Part shown: piece after piece, positions 45,034-53,927 of the stretch | Layout: every line of letters starts with the position of its first letter | Numbering within the stretch: position 1 is the first letter of the stretch | DNA from: Yoonia maricola | GTDB lineage: Bacteria > Pseudomonadota > Alphaproteobacteria > Rhodobacterales > Rhodobacteraceae | NCBI RefSeq assembly: GCF_002797915.1 | Contig: NZ_PGTY01000005.1 | Location: 1 to 64,000, forward strand | DNA: 64,000 bases | Direction of reading: 5' to 3' | Program-made: the position numbers and the translations under genes | The notes under the pieces: generated by a model | Told to the model about the DNA's origin: nothing | What the model saw: the letters and a program-made list of their open reading frames with translations, nothing else | Databases searched by the model: none

Positions 45034-46236
45034 ATGACACTTGCCGATCCCATGTCTGCGATACCACGCACCACCGTCAGCGCTGCTGCTGCGCCGCAGG
45101 TGCGCGTGCGCGATCCACGTTTGGATTTCTTTCGCGGTATTGCGATGTTCATTATCCTGATAGCACATGTGCCCAGCAACTGGCTGACACTTTGGATTCC
45201 CGCGCGTTTCGGTTTTTCGGATGCGACCGAAACTTTCGTATTCTGTTCCGGCATGGCCTCGGCTATCGCCTTTGGTACGGTTTTCCGCCAGCAAGGTCTT
45301 GCGATGGGCACCGCCCGTATCGCATTTCGCACATGGCAGGTCTATTGGGCGCATGTCGCCCTGTTTATCGCAATTGCCGCGACCATGGTATTGATGACGC
45401 GTGTCTTTCCTGATGGGCGCGATTATGTGGGTCAATTGAACCTGCATCCGTTTTTCAACAGGCCTCAGGAAAACCTGCTGGGTCTTTTGACGCTGACCTA
45501 TGTGCCCAATTATTTCGATATCCTGCCGATGTATCTGGTCATTCTGGCGCTGATCCCGTTGATGGTGGCGCTGGCCAATGTGCATGTGGGGCTGGCGATC
45601 CTAGCGTCAGTGTCAATTTGGCTTGGTGCAAATGCACTGGGCTGGAATTTCCCAGCAGAGCCTTGGTCTGACCGAGAGTGGTATTTTAATCCGTTTGGTT
45701 GGCAGCTGATCTTTTTCACAGGCTTTGCCCTGATGGCTGGCTGGCTGCCCCCGCCGCCTGTTGACCGGCGGTTGTTTTGGGGGGCTGTCGCAATTGTGCT
45801 GATCATGCTGCCCATCGCCTATTTCCGCATTTACCGCGAGGTTGCGCTGTTTTCGGACATACGCGGGCAAATTGGCTTTCTGATCCAGAAGACTGATTTC
45901 GGCATATTGCGTTATGTCCACTTCCTTGCAACCGCCTACATCGCATGGGTGCTGGTGGGGGCCAAGGGTGCCAACATCTTACCAAGTGGCAGCGGGCATA
46001 TTCTGTCGGTTATCTGGTCCTACATCCTTGCTGCGATCATGAAGGTGGGTCAGCAATCCCTGGCTGTTTTCATTACGTCGATGTTTCTGGCGCGTATTCT
46101 GGGCGTTCTGTTCGATCAGGTGGGCCGTTCTTACGTCACGATGGTCTGGGTGAATGCCTTGGGCTTTGCTGTGATCATTGCGTTGGCCTACGGCGTTGGC
46201 TGGTTCAAGTCGCAGCCCTGGAAAAAGAAGGCTTGA
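45034..46236 (+). CDS. opgC: OpgC, succinylation of periplasmic glucans
   Basis: About 400 residues from ATG 45034 (AAAGG eight bases upstream; a GTG sits just before it). It starts with VRDPRLDFFRGIAMFIILIAHVPSN, the OpgC/acyltransferase signature, and has about ten transmembrane segments. OpgC transfers succinyl groups to osmoregulated periplasmic glucans in Rhodobacter and relatives, making them anionic. It overlaps the start of the OpgD/G gene by one base (TGATG). Next to opgH and opgD/G the assignment is firm; the acyl group itself is taken from the family. Confidence 0.9.
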   Translation: MTLADPMSAIPRTTVSAAAAPQVRVRDPRLDFFRGIAMFIILIAHVPSNWLTLWIPARFGFSDATETFVFCSGMASAIAFGTVFRQQGLAMGTARIAFRTWQVYWAHVALFIAIAATMVLMTRVFPDGRDYVGQLNLHPFFNRPQENLLGLLTLTYVPNYFDILPMYLVILALIPLMVALANVHVGLAILASVSIWLGANALGWNFPAEPWSDREWYFNPFGWQLIFFTGFALMAGWLPPPPVDRRLFWGAVAIVLIMLPIAYFRIYREVALFSDIRGQIGFLIQKTDFGILRYVHFLATAYIAWVLVGAKGANILPSGSGHILSVIWSYILAAIMKVGQQSLAVFITSMFLARILGVLFDQVGRSYVTMVWVNALGFAVIIALAYGVGWFKSQPWKKKA

Positions 46237-47768
46237 TGCGGATGCTCAGACGCGATGTTCTAACTGGCCTTATGGCCGTGGCGGCAAGTCCCGCATTGAG
46301 CGAGACCGCCCCAACAGGTGAGCCGGGCCTGCAACTGGGTGCTGCCAGCCCGTTTGATCCGACCAGCGTGCTGGAAAAAGCCCGCGCCTTGGCGGCTGAA
46401 CCGCATGTGCCACCCACACCCATTCCGGCCCCATGGACCGAGATTAGTTACGAAGACTATGTTTCGATCTGGTTTGATGGCCGCAACGCGCTTTGGCACG
46501 ATGACCCTGACACCCCGCTGAAAGTGGATATGTTTCCGCCGGGGCTGTATTATAACCATCCGGTTGATGTGGCGGTTGTCGAAGACGGGCGCGCACGCCC
46601 TGTGCTGTTTGATATGGCGGTCTTTGACAAGACCGACAAATTCCCCGATCTGCCGGTTGATGAAACCTTGGGGTATTCTGGCCTGCGTTTGCGGGCAGAG
46701 CTGGAGATACCCGGTGTTTATACCGAGTTCGCCGTTTTTCAGGGCGCGTCTTATTTTCGCGCCATCGGCACCGGAGATATTTATGGCCTTTCGGCCCGTG
46801 GGCTGGCTATTGATACCGGTGAGGAAAGCGGTGAAGAATTTCCCGCCTTCCGTTCTTTCTGGATTGAACGCCCCGCGCCGGGCAGTGACAGTTTTGTGGT
46901 ACATGCCTTGCTGGACAGTCCCAGTTGCACGGGTGCCTATAAGTTCACGATCACCCATGGCCAGCCATTGATCATGGACGTTGAAGCAACTTTGCTGCCG
47001 CGTGTTGATATCGGCCATGTAGGGATCGGGCCGTTGACCTCGATGTTTCAGTTTGATGAAACCAACCGCGATCGGTTCTCGGATTTTCGCCCGGCGGTGC
47101 ACGACAGTGATGGTCTGCTGATCCATAATGGTGGGGATGAAACGATCTGGCGTCCGCTGGCCAACCCCAAGACGCTGCAAATCTCGGCTTTTCGCGACAA
47201 CAACCCCAAAGGGTTTGGCTTGATGCAGCGGGCCCGTGCGTTTGGCGATTTTGCCGACCTCTTTGCGCTGTATCACCAGCGTCCCGGTCTTTGGGTGGAA
47301 CCGGGTGAAGGTTGGGGGCGCGGCGCTGTGACCCTGATCGAGATACCCACGGATGATGAAATCTATGACAACATCGTCGCCTATTGGCGGCCCGATGGTG
47401 GATTGGCTGCAGGTCAGGAACACAAGATGACCTATCGGATGATCTGGGGCGATGACAGCGCCTTTGGGTCCGGCCTGCGTGTGCTGAACACGCGGATTGG
47501 TGCGGCATTTGAAGCCGGGATCATCGTGGCCATTGATTTTGAGGATGGGCCTGCGTTGCCCGAAGACCTTGATAGCGTCACCTTGCTGATCCGCGCGAGT
47601 GCGGGCGAAGTGGGCCGCGGTATCCTGCAACGCAATCCCGAAACCGGCGGGGCGCGGCTCGCGTTTCGGTTCCTGCCGGGCGATGCCGAACTGATTGAAT
47701 TTCGCGCGCAGCTGCGTCTGGACGACGCCCCGCTGAGTGAAAGCTGGCTATATAGGTGGACGCCATGA
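46236..47768 (+). CDS. opgD: Periplasmic glucan biosynthesis protein OpgD/OpgG
   Basis: 510 residues from ATG 46236. The N-terminus MRMLRRDVLTGLMAVAASPALS carries twin arginines before a hydrophobic core, consistent with Tat export as in OpgD. The mature protein follows the MdoG/OpgG fold: SYEDYVSIWFDG, FSDFRPAVHDSDGLLIHNG, ETIWRPLANPK and a C-terminal immunoglobulin-like part. OpgG shapes the glucan in the periplasm, OpgD is its paralogue; one copy only is present here, so the symbol is provisional. Its stop overlaps the opgH start (ATGA). Confidence 0.88.
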   Translation: MRMLRRDVLTGLMAVAASPALSETAPTGEPGLQLGAASPFDPTSVLEKARALAAEPHVPPTPIPAPWTEISYEDYVSIWFDGRNALWHDDPDTPLKVDMFPPGLYYNHPVDVAVVEDGRARPVLFDMAVFDKTDKFPDLPVDETLGYSGLRLRAELEIPGVYTEFAVFQGASYFRAIGTGDIYGLSARGLAIDTGEESGEEFPAFRSFWIERPAPGSDSFVVHALLDSPSCTGAYKFTITHGQPLIMDVEATLLPRVDIGHVGIGPLTSMFQFDETNRDRFSDFRPAVHDSDGLLIHNGGDETIWRPLANPKTLQISAFRDNNPKGFGLMQRARAFGDFADLFALYHQRPGLWVEPGEGWGRGAVTLIEIPTDDEIYDNIVAYWRPDGGLAAGQEHKMTYRMIWGDDSAFGSGLRVLNTRIGAAFEAGIIVAIDFEDGPALPEDLDSVTLLIRASAGEVGRGILQRNPETGGARLAFRFLPGDAELIEFRAQLRLDDAPLSESWLYRWTP

Positions 47769-49660
47769 CCCAGACCCCATTCTTTGCAATGCCACCCCAA
47801 TCGCCGTTGACGATGGCAGAGCAGGATTTCGCGCGGCTGCCGTCGCCGCAGACAACGCCGCCAGAGATGACGCGTAAGGACCGGCTATGGCGCACAGCGG
47901 CCTTTGCGCCTGCGCTTTTGATGACGTTGATGCTGACCTTTGCGATTGCCGACTGGCTGTCGCGGGGTGGGTTGAACGTGCTTGAAATACTGGTTGTGGC
48001 GTTGGTTGCGATGACTTTTGTCTGGGTATCCTTGTCAGTCAGTACCGTGGTGCTGGGTGTTGCAAACCGCGTGTTTTACCCGTGCTTTTCGCGCCACTCC
48101 AGCAGACGGGGTGCGGCACAGGATATTGCCCTCTTGATGCCCATTTACAACGAGGTCCCATGGGAGGTGTTCGGCAACGCGTCTGCCATGTTGAAGGAAC
48201 TGGCGCAGGGGCAGTGCAAGGACCGCTATACCCTGTTTGTCCTCAGCGATACCACCGACCCTGCTATTGCCGAACAAGAACGCAAGGCGTTCATGACCTT
48301 GCAGGCCGAGGCTGTGCCCGGATTTGACGTTTACTATCGCCGCCGCGCGCAGAATACCGATAAGAAAACCGGCAACCTGACGGATTGGATTCAAAACTGG
48401 GGCGCCCGTTATGAGGCGATGCTGGTCCTTGATGCCGACAGCCTGATGAGCGGGGCGGCGATCCGGCAATTGGCACATGAGCTTTCAGCCGATCCAGAGG
48501 CCGGGTTGATCCAGAGCTTTCCGCATCTGATTGGTGCAGAAACTCTGTTTGGCCGGATGCAGCAGTTTTCCAATGCCGTCTACGGCTGGCTTTTGGCCGA
48601 GGGGTTGGCGGTCTGGTCGCAAAGCGAAGGCAACTATTGGGGTCATAACGCGATCATCCGTACACGTGCCTTTGCCGATAGTGCCCGCCTGCCTTACATG
48701 CGCGGCACCCGTGGTCGCCGTGACCTGATCCTGAGCCATGATTTTGTCGAGGCAGGCATGTTGCGGCGTGCAGGCTGGGCCGTGCGCTTTCTGCCCCGCG
48801 CGGGCGGGTCGTTTGAAGAAACCCCGCAGACGCTGATCGATTATGCCTTGCGCGACCGCCGCTGGTGTCAGGGTAATCTGCAACACCTGCGCATCCTGAA
48901 TGCGCGCGGGTTCCACCCGATTTCGCGATTCCATCTGCTGCAAGGGGCGGTCGCGTTCCTGTTGTCGCCAGCGTGGTTTATCGTGATCCTGATTTGGTCA
49001 GCAATCTGGGCGATCCCTGAAGAAACCGTTTCCTACTTTAGTAGCGCAAATCCGTTGCAGCCGGTCTGGCCAACCGCAGAGCCTATCGATGGCCTTGTCG
49101 TGCTGACGTTCATCTATACGATGCTGCTGATGCCGAAAATCATCGGTACATTTGCCCTTGGCGTGCGCGGGCGCACCCGGACGGATTACGGCGGGTGGCC
49201 CACACTTGCGGGCACGGCTTTGATCGAAGTCCTGCTGTCGATCCTTTATGCGCCGGTGATGATGGTGCAGCAGACCATCGCGGTGATCTATGCCCTTTGT
49301 GGTTGGTCGCGTGCTTGGGTGCCGCAAAACAGGTCGCGCACAGGCTATAGCTGGGCCGAGGTGTTCCGCTTTCATATCGTTGAGACGGTGACCGGTACGG
49401 CCATGGTGGCGGGTATCGTGCTGGGCGGTGTATCGCTGTGGCTGGCGCCGATTGCGTTCAGTCTGGTGCTGGCCGCCCCGCTGTCAAAGCTCAGCGGGAT
49501 GCGTGTCTCTGATCTGGCCTATCGCGTGCTGCGTCTTGATAGCCCGCAAAACCTGCGCGAGCCCCGCGTGGTGCGGCGCGCCCGTGATGAGCGTGCCCGA
49601 CTGAAAGCGATGGTGCTGGGTGCGGATCATGGGGATGTCAGCGCTATTGCAGCAGAGTAG
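47765..49660 (+). CDS. opgH: Glucan glucosyltransferase OpgH
   Basis: 631 residues, family GT2 membrane glucosyltransferase that builds the beta-glucan backbone from UDP-glucose and extrudes it. Transmembrane helices flank a cytoplasmic GT-A domain with MLVLDADSLM (DxD), SHDFVEAG (ED-like base) and RDRRWCQGN (QxxRW type). It is shorter than E. coli OpgH because the long N-terminal tail is missing, as in other alphaproteobacteria. ATG 47765 overlaps the opgD stop by 4 bp; a GTG at 47756 is an alternative. It completes an opgC-opgD-opgH unit. Confidence 0.92.
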   Translation: MTQTPFFAMPPQSPLTMAEQDFARLPSPQTTPPEMTRKDRLWRTAAFAPALLMTLMLTFAIADWLSRGGLNVLEILVVALVAMTFVWVSLSVSTVVLGVANRVFYPCFSRHSSRRGAAQDIALLMPIYNEVPWEVFGNASAMLKELAQGQCKDRYTLFVLSDTTDPAIAEQERKAFMTLQAEAVPGFDVYYRRRAQNTDKKTGNLTDWIQNWGARYEAMLVLDADSLMSGAAIRQLAHELSADPEAGLIQSFPHLIGAETLFGRMQQFSNAVYGWLLAEGLAVWSQSEGNYWGHNAIIRTRAFADSARLPYMRGTRGRRDLILSHDFVEAGMLRRAGWAVRFLPRAGGSFEETPQTLIDYALRDRRWCQGNLQHLRILNARGFHPISRFHLLQGAVAFLLSPAWFIVILIWSAIWAIPEETVSYFSSANPLQPVWPTAEPIDGLVVLTFIYTMLLMPKIIGTFALGVRGRTRTDYGGWPTLAGTALIEVLLSILYAPVMMVQQTIAVIYALCGWSRAWVPQNRSRTGYSWAEVFRFHIVETVTGTAMVAGIVLGGVSLWLAPIAFSLVLAAPLSKLSGMRVSDLAYRVLRLDSPQNLREPRVVRRARDERARLKAMVLGADHGDVSAIAAE

Positions 49661-49665
49661 GGCGG

Positions 49666-50514
49666 TCAGAGCGCTTCAAACCAGTCCAGCGCTAGCGTGG
49701 ACCAATCCGGGGGGATGACGTGTCCGCCGGGGAAGAGTGCGAAGGCCAGGGCGCTGCCGGGCGCACAATTGGTCCATTCGCGGATCAGAAATGGCCCTTC
49801 GGTGACATAGCCATCTGGTCGCAGCTGGAAGCATTCGTTCGTTTCGCGCCAAATCGCCATGGCGTGAAAGACATCACCTTGCATAAGCGCACCCGGATCG
49901 CGGCTGTCTGTGCCGCGCAGCACACGCCCTTCCAGTGGCACTGTCCCATCTGTCCACCCATGGGTATGCAACATCCGCACTGGGCCTGCGCATTCTGTAG
50001 GATGCGGTCGCCAGAAGTTGCCACCCACAGGGACATAGGCGGCAAAGGTATCGGGGGCGGCACAGGCCAGATAGGCGGTCATCGACCCGCCAATGGAAAA
50101 CCCTGCAAGAATAATCCTGTCAGGGTCGATCCCATGGCGTGCAATCGCGTCATCGCGCACAGCGGTCAGAAAGGCGATCTCGTCGCGGCGCTGGGGCCGC
50201 ATGGGGTGAAATGACCATGACCTGCCGTTGGCACCCTGCCGTTGCAGACCGTCAGGGGCAATCACAGCATAGCCGCGATCGGTGAAGGTCTGCACCATGT
50301 CGGTGCGGCGCATCACGCCCGTGCCGCTGCCGCCAAAGCCATGTACGAAAACAACGGCGGGTGGCGGCGCGGTATGATCGGGGGGCAGGGCGACGACATA
50401 TGTGCCGTCCGCGACCTCGCAGGGGGTGTCTGCCGAACACGCAGCGGCGGTCGTGGAAACGCCAGCCACGGTCAGGAAAGCACCAAGGAGTGCTGCATAT
50501 TTGGGTGGTATCAT
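49666..50514 (-). CDS. Secreted polyhydroxybutyrate-depolymerase/feruloyl-esterase-like hydrolase
   Basis: 282 residues. ATG 50514 gives a signal peptide (MIPPKYAALLGAFLTVAGVSTTAAA) and overlaps the rhodanese stop by 4 bp. The alpha/beta core has VVFVHGFGGSGTG, the nucleophile elbow GFSIGGSMT and a late His in FPGGHVIP; LHTHGWTDGTVPLEGR supplies the acid region. This is the LpqC/esterase-PHB depolymerase group (COG3509). It is the last gene of a YHS-rhodanese-esterase unit and converges on opgH with a 5-bp gap. Confidence 0.85.
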   Translation of the reverse strand: MIPPKYAALLGAFLTVAGVSTTAAACSADTPCEVADGTYVVALPPDHTAPPPAVVFVHGFGGSGTGVMRRTDMVQTFTDRGYAVIAPDGLQRQGANGRSWSFHPMRPQRRDEIAFLTAVRDDAIARHGIDPDRIILAGFSIGGSMTAYLACAAPDTFAAYVPVGGNFWRPHPTECAGPVRMLHTHGWTDGTVPLEGRVLRGTDSRDPGALMQGDVFHAMAIWRETNECFQLRPDGYVTEGPFLIREWTNCAPGSALAFALFPGGHVIPPDWSTLALDWFEAL

Positions 50515-50969
50515 GTTGTGTCTTCTTGGCTGTCGGTATCCCATTCCACGACAGGCAAACCACGTTTGACCCACCCCGGTCCAGCAAAAGATCCAAGCAT
50601 GCCTTCGGGGATATCAATGATCGGGGTCACACCCGCATCTGTCAGACGCGCAGTCATCCTTGCGGACCGGACGCCGCGCGCGCAAATCAATGCGATGGGT
50701 TGCGTAGGCGACCGGCGCGCAGCGAGGACGGCAGTGGCGAAATCAGCGCGCCGCATATCGATGGGCACTGCATATTGGGCGATACCTGTGCTTTGCCATT
50801 CATCTGGGCGGCGGATATCAACAAGAAGGATATCACCTGTCCCGGCCGCCGCGAACGCCTGTTGCGGGGTCAGCGTTTCGCTGTCACCTGCGATGGCATA
50901 GGCTGTCACACAAAGTGCTGTGGTCCCGACCAAACCGGTCAGGACCACGCGTCGTGAAAGACGCTTCAT
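50511..50969 (-). CDS. Exported rhodanese-like sulfurtransferase
   Basis: 152 residues. An N-terminal RLSRRVVLTGLVGTTALCVTAYAIA leader (twin Arg, perhaps Tat) precedes one rhodanese domain: LLVDIRRPDEWQSTGI, active-site loop starting at Cys96 (CARGVRS) and GVTPIIDIPEGMLGS. A periplasmic location is inferred. It is 3 bp downstream of the YHS-protein gene and 4 bp overlapping with the esterase gene, so the three are cotranscribed. Confidence 0.9.
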   Translation of the reverse strand: MKRLSRRVVLTGLVGTTALCVTAYAIAGDSETLTPQQAFAAAGTGDILLVDIRRPDEWQSTGIAQYAVPIDMRRADFATAVLAARRSPTQPIALICARGVRSARMTARLTDAGVTPIIDIPEGMLGSFAGPGWVKRGLPVVEWDTDSQEDTT

Positions 50970-50972
50970 GCT

Positions 50973-51497
50973 TTACTGCAAAGGGGCAGGTGAGGTGAAC
51001 TGCGGAATGGTGTTCTGTGACGCACCCATGGATTCCAACCCAGTCCAGTTGTTTTCGGCGACGCTGATGTTGCCGGGAATGTCCTCTTCCCAAAAGCTGA
51101 CGACGTTTTCGGTGATGTTCAAGAACAGTTCACCATCCACAATGCGCCAAAGGTTGGGGTTGCCGGGCACTTTGCCGCCCTGGGCCACGCCATAGGCGCA
51201 GTGGCCGTCGTACTGGGGTACGAAATTGTCTGGATCAGCGACAAAACGGTCGCGGTTTTCTTCCGTAGAAAAGGCAAAGACAGCACCGTTATGTTCGGCT
51301 ATAATATCGGCCTGACCCGGAACACCTGCAGGTTGGGCTGTCCCGACCTCGGATTGTGGCAGGTCAAAATAGGCCACAACATCATAGCCTGAGACGGCAA
51401 AACCGGTCTCATCGATATATTGCTCACCAGCAAAGCTGGCGGTGGCCATGGCCGACGTCAGCACCATTGCTGCTGTCGAAAGAATGAATTTTTTCAT
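50973..51497 (-). CDS. Secreted YHS-domain protein
   Basis: 174 residues with a signal peptide (MKKFILSTAAMVLTSAMATASFA). The YHS-like region (FAVSGYDVVAYFD, FSTEENRDRFVADPDNFVPQYDGHCAYGVAQG) is followed by NLWRIVDGELFLNI. YHS proteins often bind metals near copper or heavy-metal functions, but no metal gene is nearby. It is the first gene of the YHS-rhodanese-esterase unit; an upstream gap of ~220 bp (51,498-51,718) should hold its promoter. Confidence 0.9.
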   Translation of the reverse strand: MKKFILSTAAMVLTSAMATASFAGEQYIDETGFAVSGYDVVAYFDLPQSEVGTAQPAGVPGQADIIAEHNGAVFAFSTEENRDRFVADPDNFVPQYDGHCAYGVAQGGKVPGNPNLWRIVDGELFLNITENVVSFWEEDIPGNISVAENNWTGLESMGASQNTIPQFTSPAPLQ

Positions 51498-51718
51498 CTG
51501 CGTTTTCCTTTACCAATGCGTATCTTCTGAATGGCAACTTACAAGGCATGAGACGGAGTGACATCCCACCTCGCGGCGCTGTGAAAAGAGGTGTTGGGTC
51601 GTTTATCCGGGGTCACAGTTTTTGCTGTTTTTGAAACATTTCTGTGGCTTATCTGTCCGGCGTTGGCCGCGACGGCCCCTTACAATGTTACGCTGGGGAT
51701 GCCAGTCTGGCATCGTGA

Positions 51719-52636
51719 TCAAGGGACCGGTGAAACCGCGCCGGATCCTGTGTCTGCCGCAACCAGTGCCACGAAGGCCTTTGCCAATGCGCTGCCATCG
51801 TCGGCGATGCGAATATGGGTGAGCGGCAGTTGCGGCAGGTTGTGATGCAAAGGTGCCTCGACCAGATCGCGATCTGCCAGCGACACAGGCAATGCGGCGA
51901 TCGCAAGATCGGCCCTGAGTGCCGCGATTTGCCCCATTGATGTGTCGCTGGAATAGGCGATCCGATAAGCACGGGCTGCCGCTTGCAGCGCCGTCAGTGC
52001 TGCGTCACGCCACGCGCATTTTACCTCTGCCACAGCCAGCGGGAGCGGGTCTTGCTGCGCAGCCCGCCCACCATCCAGAACCAGCCATTTCAAGGGTTCC
52101 GAATACAGGTCATGTGCAGGAACATCTGATGCCCCCACATCGTTGAACAGGGCCAGATTGGCTGTGCCGTCCGTGAGACCCTGTTTCACAATTTCGCTGG
52201 TTCCCAGCCGCACATCCACCTGAACATCCGGGTGTCGTTCGGACAGACGCCGCAACAGACCCGGCACAAGTGTGACGCCAAGATCATGTGGTGCATATAA
52301 CGACAAGCGGCCCGCGAGTGGGGACCGGTGAAAGAGCGCAACGGTTTCGTCATGCAGGCCCAGAATGCGACGGGCCTGACCCAGCAGCATGCCGCCTTGG
52401 TCCGTGAGCGCGACATGCCGCGCATCCCGGTCCAGCAGGCGGACGCCCAGCAATGTTTCCAGCTTGCCGATTTGAAGGCTGACAGCCGAAGGCGATTTAT
52501 GGACCTGCTTTGCCGCGCGGCGGAACGACCGTGTCTCGCAAATGGCGACGAAGCTGCGCAGCGCGTCCAGATTGAGCGTGCGGTTCACCGCATTGGCGTC
52601 TGCCGCGGTATTTATTGTTGAGGTATCCTGTATCAT
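51719..52636 (-). CDS. LysR-family transcriptional regulator
   Basis: 305 residues as drawn. The N-terminal winged HTH (LDALRSFVAICETRSFRRAAKQVHKSPSAVSLQIGKLE) is followed by a substrate-binding domain. It is divergent from the EamA exporter and likely controls it. The start needs care: a good promoter-like sequence (52635-52663) overlaps the ATG at 52636, so the true start may be the GTG at 52588, just before the HTH, as is usual for this family. Confidence 0.92.
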   Translation of the reverse strand: MIQDTSTINTAADANAVNRTLNLDALRSFVAICETRSFRRAAKQVHKSPSAVSLQIGKLETLLGVRLLDRDARHVALTDQGGMLLGQARRILGLHDETVALFHRSPLAGRLSLYAPHDLGVTLVPGLLRRLSERHPDVQVDVRLGTSEIVKQGLTDGTANLALFNDVGASDVPAHDLYSEPLKWLVLDGGRAAQQDPLPLAVAEVKCAWRDAALTALQAAARAYRIAYSSDTSMGQIAALRADLAIAALPVSLADRDLVEAPLHHNLPQLPLTHIRIADDGSALAKAFVALVAADTGSGAVSPVP

Positions 52637-52663
52637 ATAATGAGTTCATATCGTTTTTCTCAA
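52635..52663 (-). promoter_or_regulatory. Promoter candidate for the LysR gene
   Basis: On the minus strand TTGAGA (52663-52658) and TTATAT (52640-52635) are separated by exactly 17 bp. If used, transcription would begin after the ATG at 52636, favouring the GTG start at 52588. Confidence 0.4.
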
Positions 52664-52707
52664 CATACCGCAAAGCCTATCCTTGGTTCTGTCAATAAGG
52701 AGATGGG

Positions 52708-53580
52708 ATGTCGCGGAATATGCTTTGCGGTCTGGGCTGGGCCACAGTCGCCATTACGGTTTGGTCTGGGTCTTTGGTCATGCTTCGGTTTGGGGTGACG
52801 ACGACCCTGAACGCCTATGATCTCACGACGCTACGGTTTGGTGTGGCCGCCTTGATACTGGCACCGGTCGCGTTGCAGCGCGGTATCGGGACGGACCTGA
52901 TCGGGCTGGGTGGTCTTGTTGTCATGGTGGTCGCGTTTGGCGCGCCATATGTGTTGCTGGTTGCCTTGGCGATGAAGACCGCCCCTGCGGCGGCGGCGGG
53001 GGCCCTTAATCCGGGGGTGATGGCTATCGGCTCTGTCGTGTTGGGCCGGGTGATCTTGGGTGATCCTATCGGCAAGACGCGGTTGGTGGGCTTGGTGGCG
53101 ACAACGCTGGGGATTGCCCTGTTTACGGCAGCAGGTGGGGCCATGACGACGGGCCATCTGATTTTGATTGGAACCGGTATGATGTGGGCGAGCTATTCTT
53201 TGATCGTTCGGCGTGCGGCCATTCCTGCGCTGAACGCGACAGCAATTGTTGCGGTGGGGTCTGCCGTCCTTTACTTGCCCATCTATGTTGCGGCCTTACC
53301 AAAACAAATTTTCGATGCGCCGGTGGCGGATGTGCTGTTGCAGGCCGGGTTTCAGGGCGTTCTTGTCAGCGTCGCCGCGCTTTATGCGTTCAACCGGTCT
53401 GCCGAGCTTTTGGGGCCTGTCGCCGGGGCAAGCCTGCCTGCGTTGATCCCTGTGGTGACACTTGGCCTTGGCGTGGTTTTTCTGGGCGAAACGGCTGGCG
53501 TCGGTGCATTGTGTTCAGCGACATTGGTAACCTTGGGCCTTGCCCTGAGCCTTGTAGGCAAGCGGCACCCTTTGGGCTGA
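52708..53580 (+). CDS. EamA/DMT-family membrane transporter
   Basis: 290 residues with about ten hydrophobic helices in two repeats, as in drug/metabolite exporters (FGVTTTLNAYDLTTLRFGVAALIL, then GTGMMWASYSLIVRRAAIPALNATAIV). ATG 52708 follows AAGGAG. It is divergent from a LysR regulator, the common arrangement for inducible metabolite export. The substrate is not predictable. Confidence 0.9.
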   Translation: MSRNMLCGLGWATVAITVWSGSLVMLRFGVTTTLNAYDLTTLRFGVAALILAPVALQRGIGTDLIGLGGLVVMVVAFGAPYVLLVALAMKTAPAAAAGALNPGVMAIGSVVLGRVILGDPIGKTRLVGLVATTLGIALFTAAGGAMTTGHLILIGTGMMWASYSLIVRRAAIPALNATAIVAVGSAVLYLPIYVAALPKQIFDAPVADVLLQAGFQGVLVSVAALYAFNRSAELLGPVAGASLPALIPVVTLGLGVVFLGETAGVGALCSATLVTLGLALSLVGKRHPLG

Positions 53581-53927
53581 TAAGGCAGCCATTTTATCGC
53601 CATGGTTTTGCGTCGGGGTCCAAAAAAGGACCCGTGGATTAACCGGCCCGTGAAGGAACAGACAGTTGACAACTGCGGTTACTGGGTGAGTCGTCTTGGC
53701 CGCGGTTCTCTTATGCTGGCATAGCTTAACCTAGCGTCATACATGGTTCTGTCGGCATATTCTCTAAGACGCACCGGTAAGGTCAACCACAGGCCAAAGT
53801 TTATGCATAGTTTGGCCTTATTCCCATTTTACACGGTCATTAATTAACTATGATAATTGGCTTTGCGTCGCCTCAGATCACCGTATGTGATATAATGCGG
53901 GACCACAGCGCGCTGAAAGGAAAAACG
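53581..53927. other. 347-bp intergenic region
   Basis: It holds one hairpin near the exporter stop (listed separately) and an AT-rich stretch at 53,740-53,900 with TTAATTAA and the Shine-Dalgarno AAGGA of the next gene. The promoter of the TRAP-type binding protein must lie here. No further open frame with family character is visible. Confidence 0.5.
53616..53633 (+). terminator. Hairpin downstream of the EamA exporter
   Basis: GGGTCC and GGACCC pair around an AAAAAA loop, 35 bp after the stop. There is no T-run, so it may be a weak terminator or 3' stabiliser. Confidence 0.5.

Noticed and set aside
51591..51845. 84-codon plus-strand frame with a hydrophobic start
   Set aside because: It overlaps the 3' end of the LysR gene, has no Shine-Dalgarno and loses any leader-like character after the first 27 residues.
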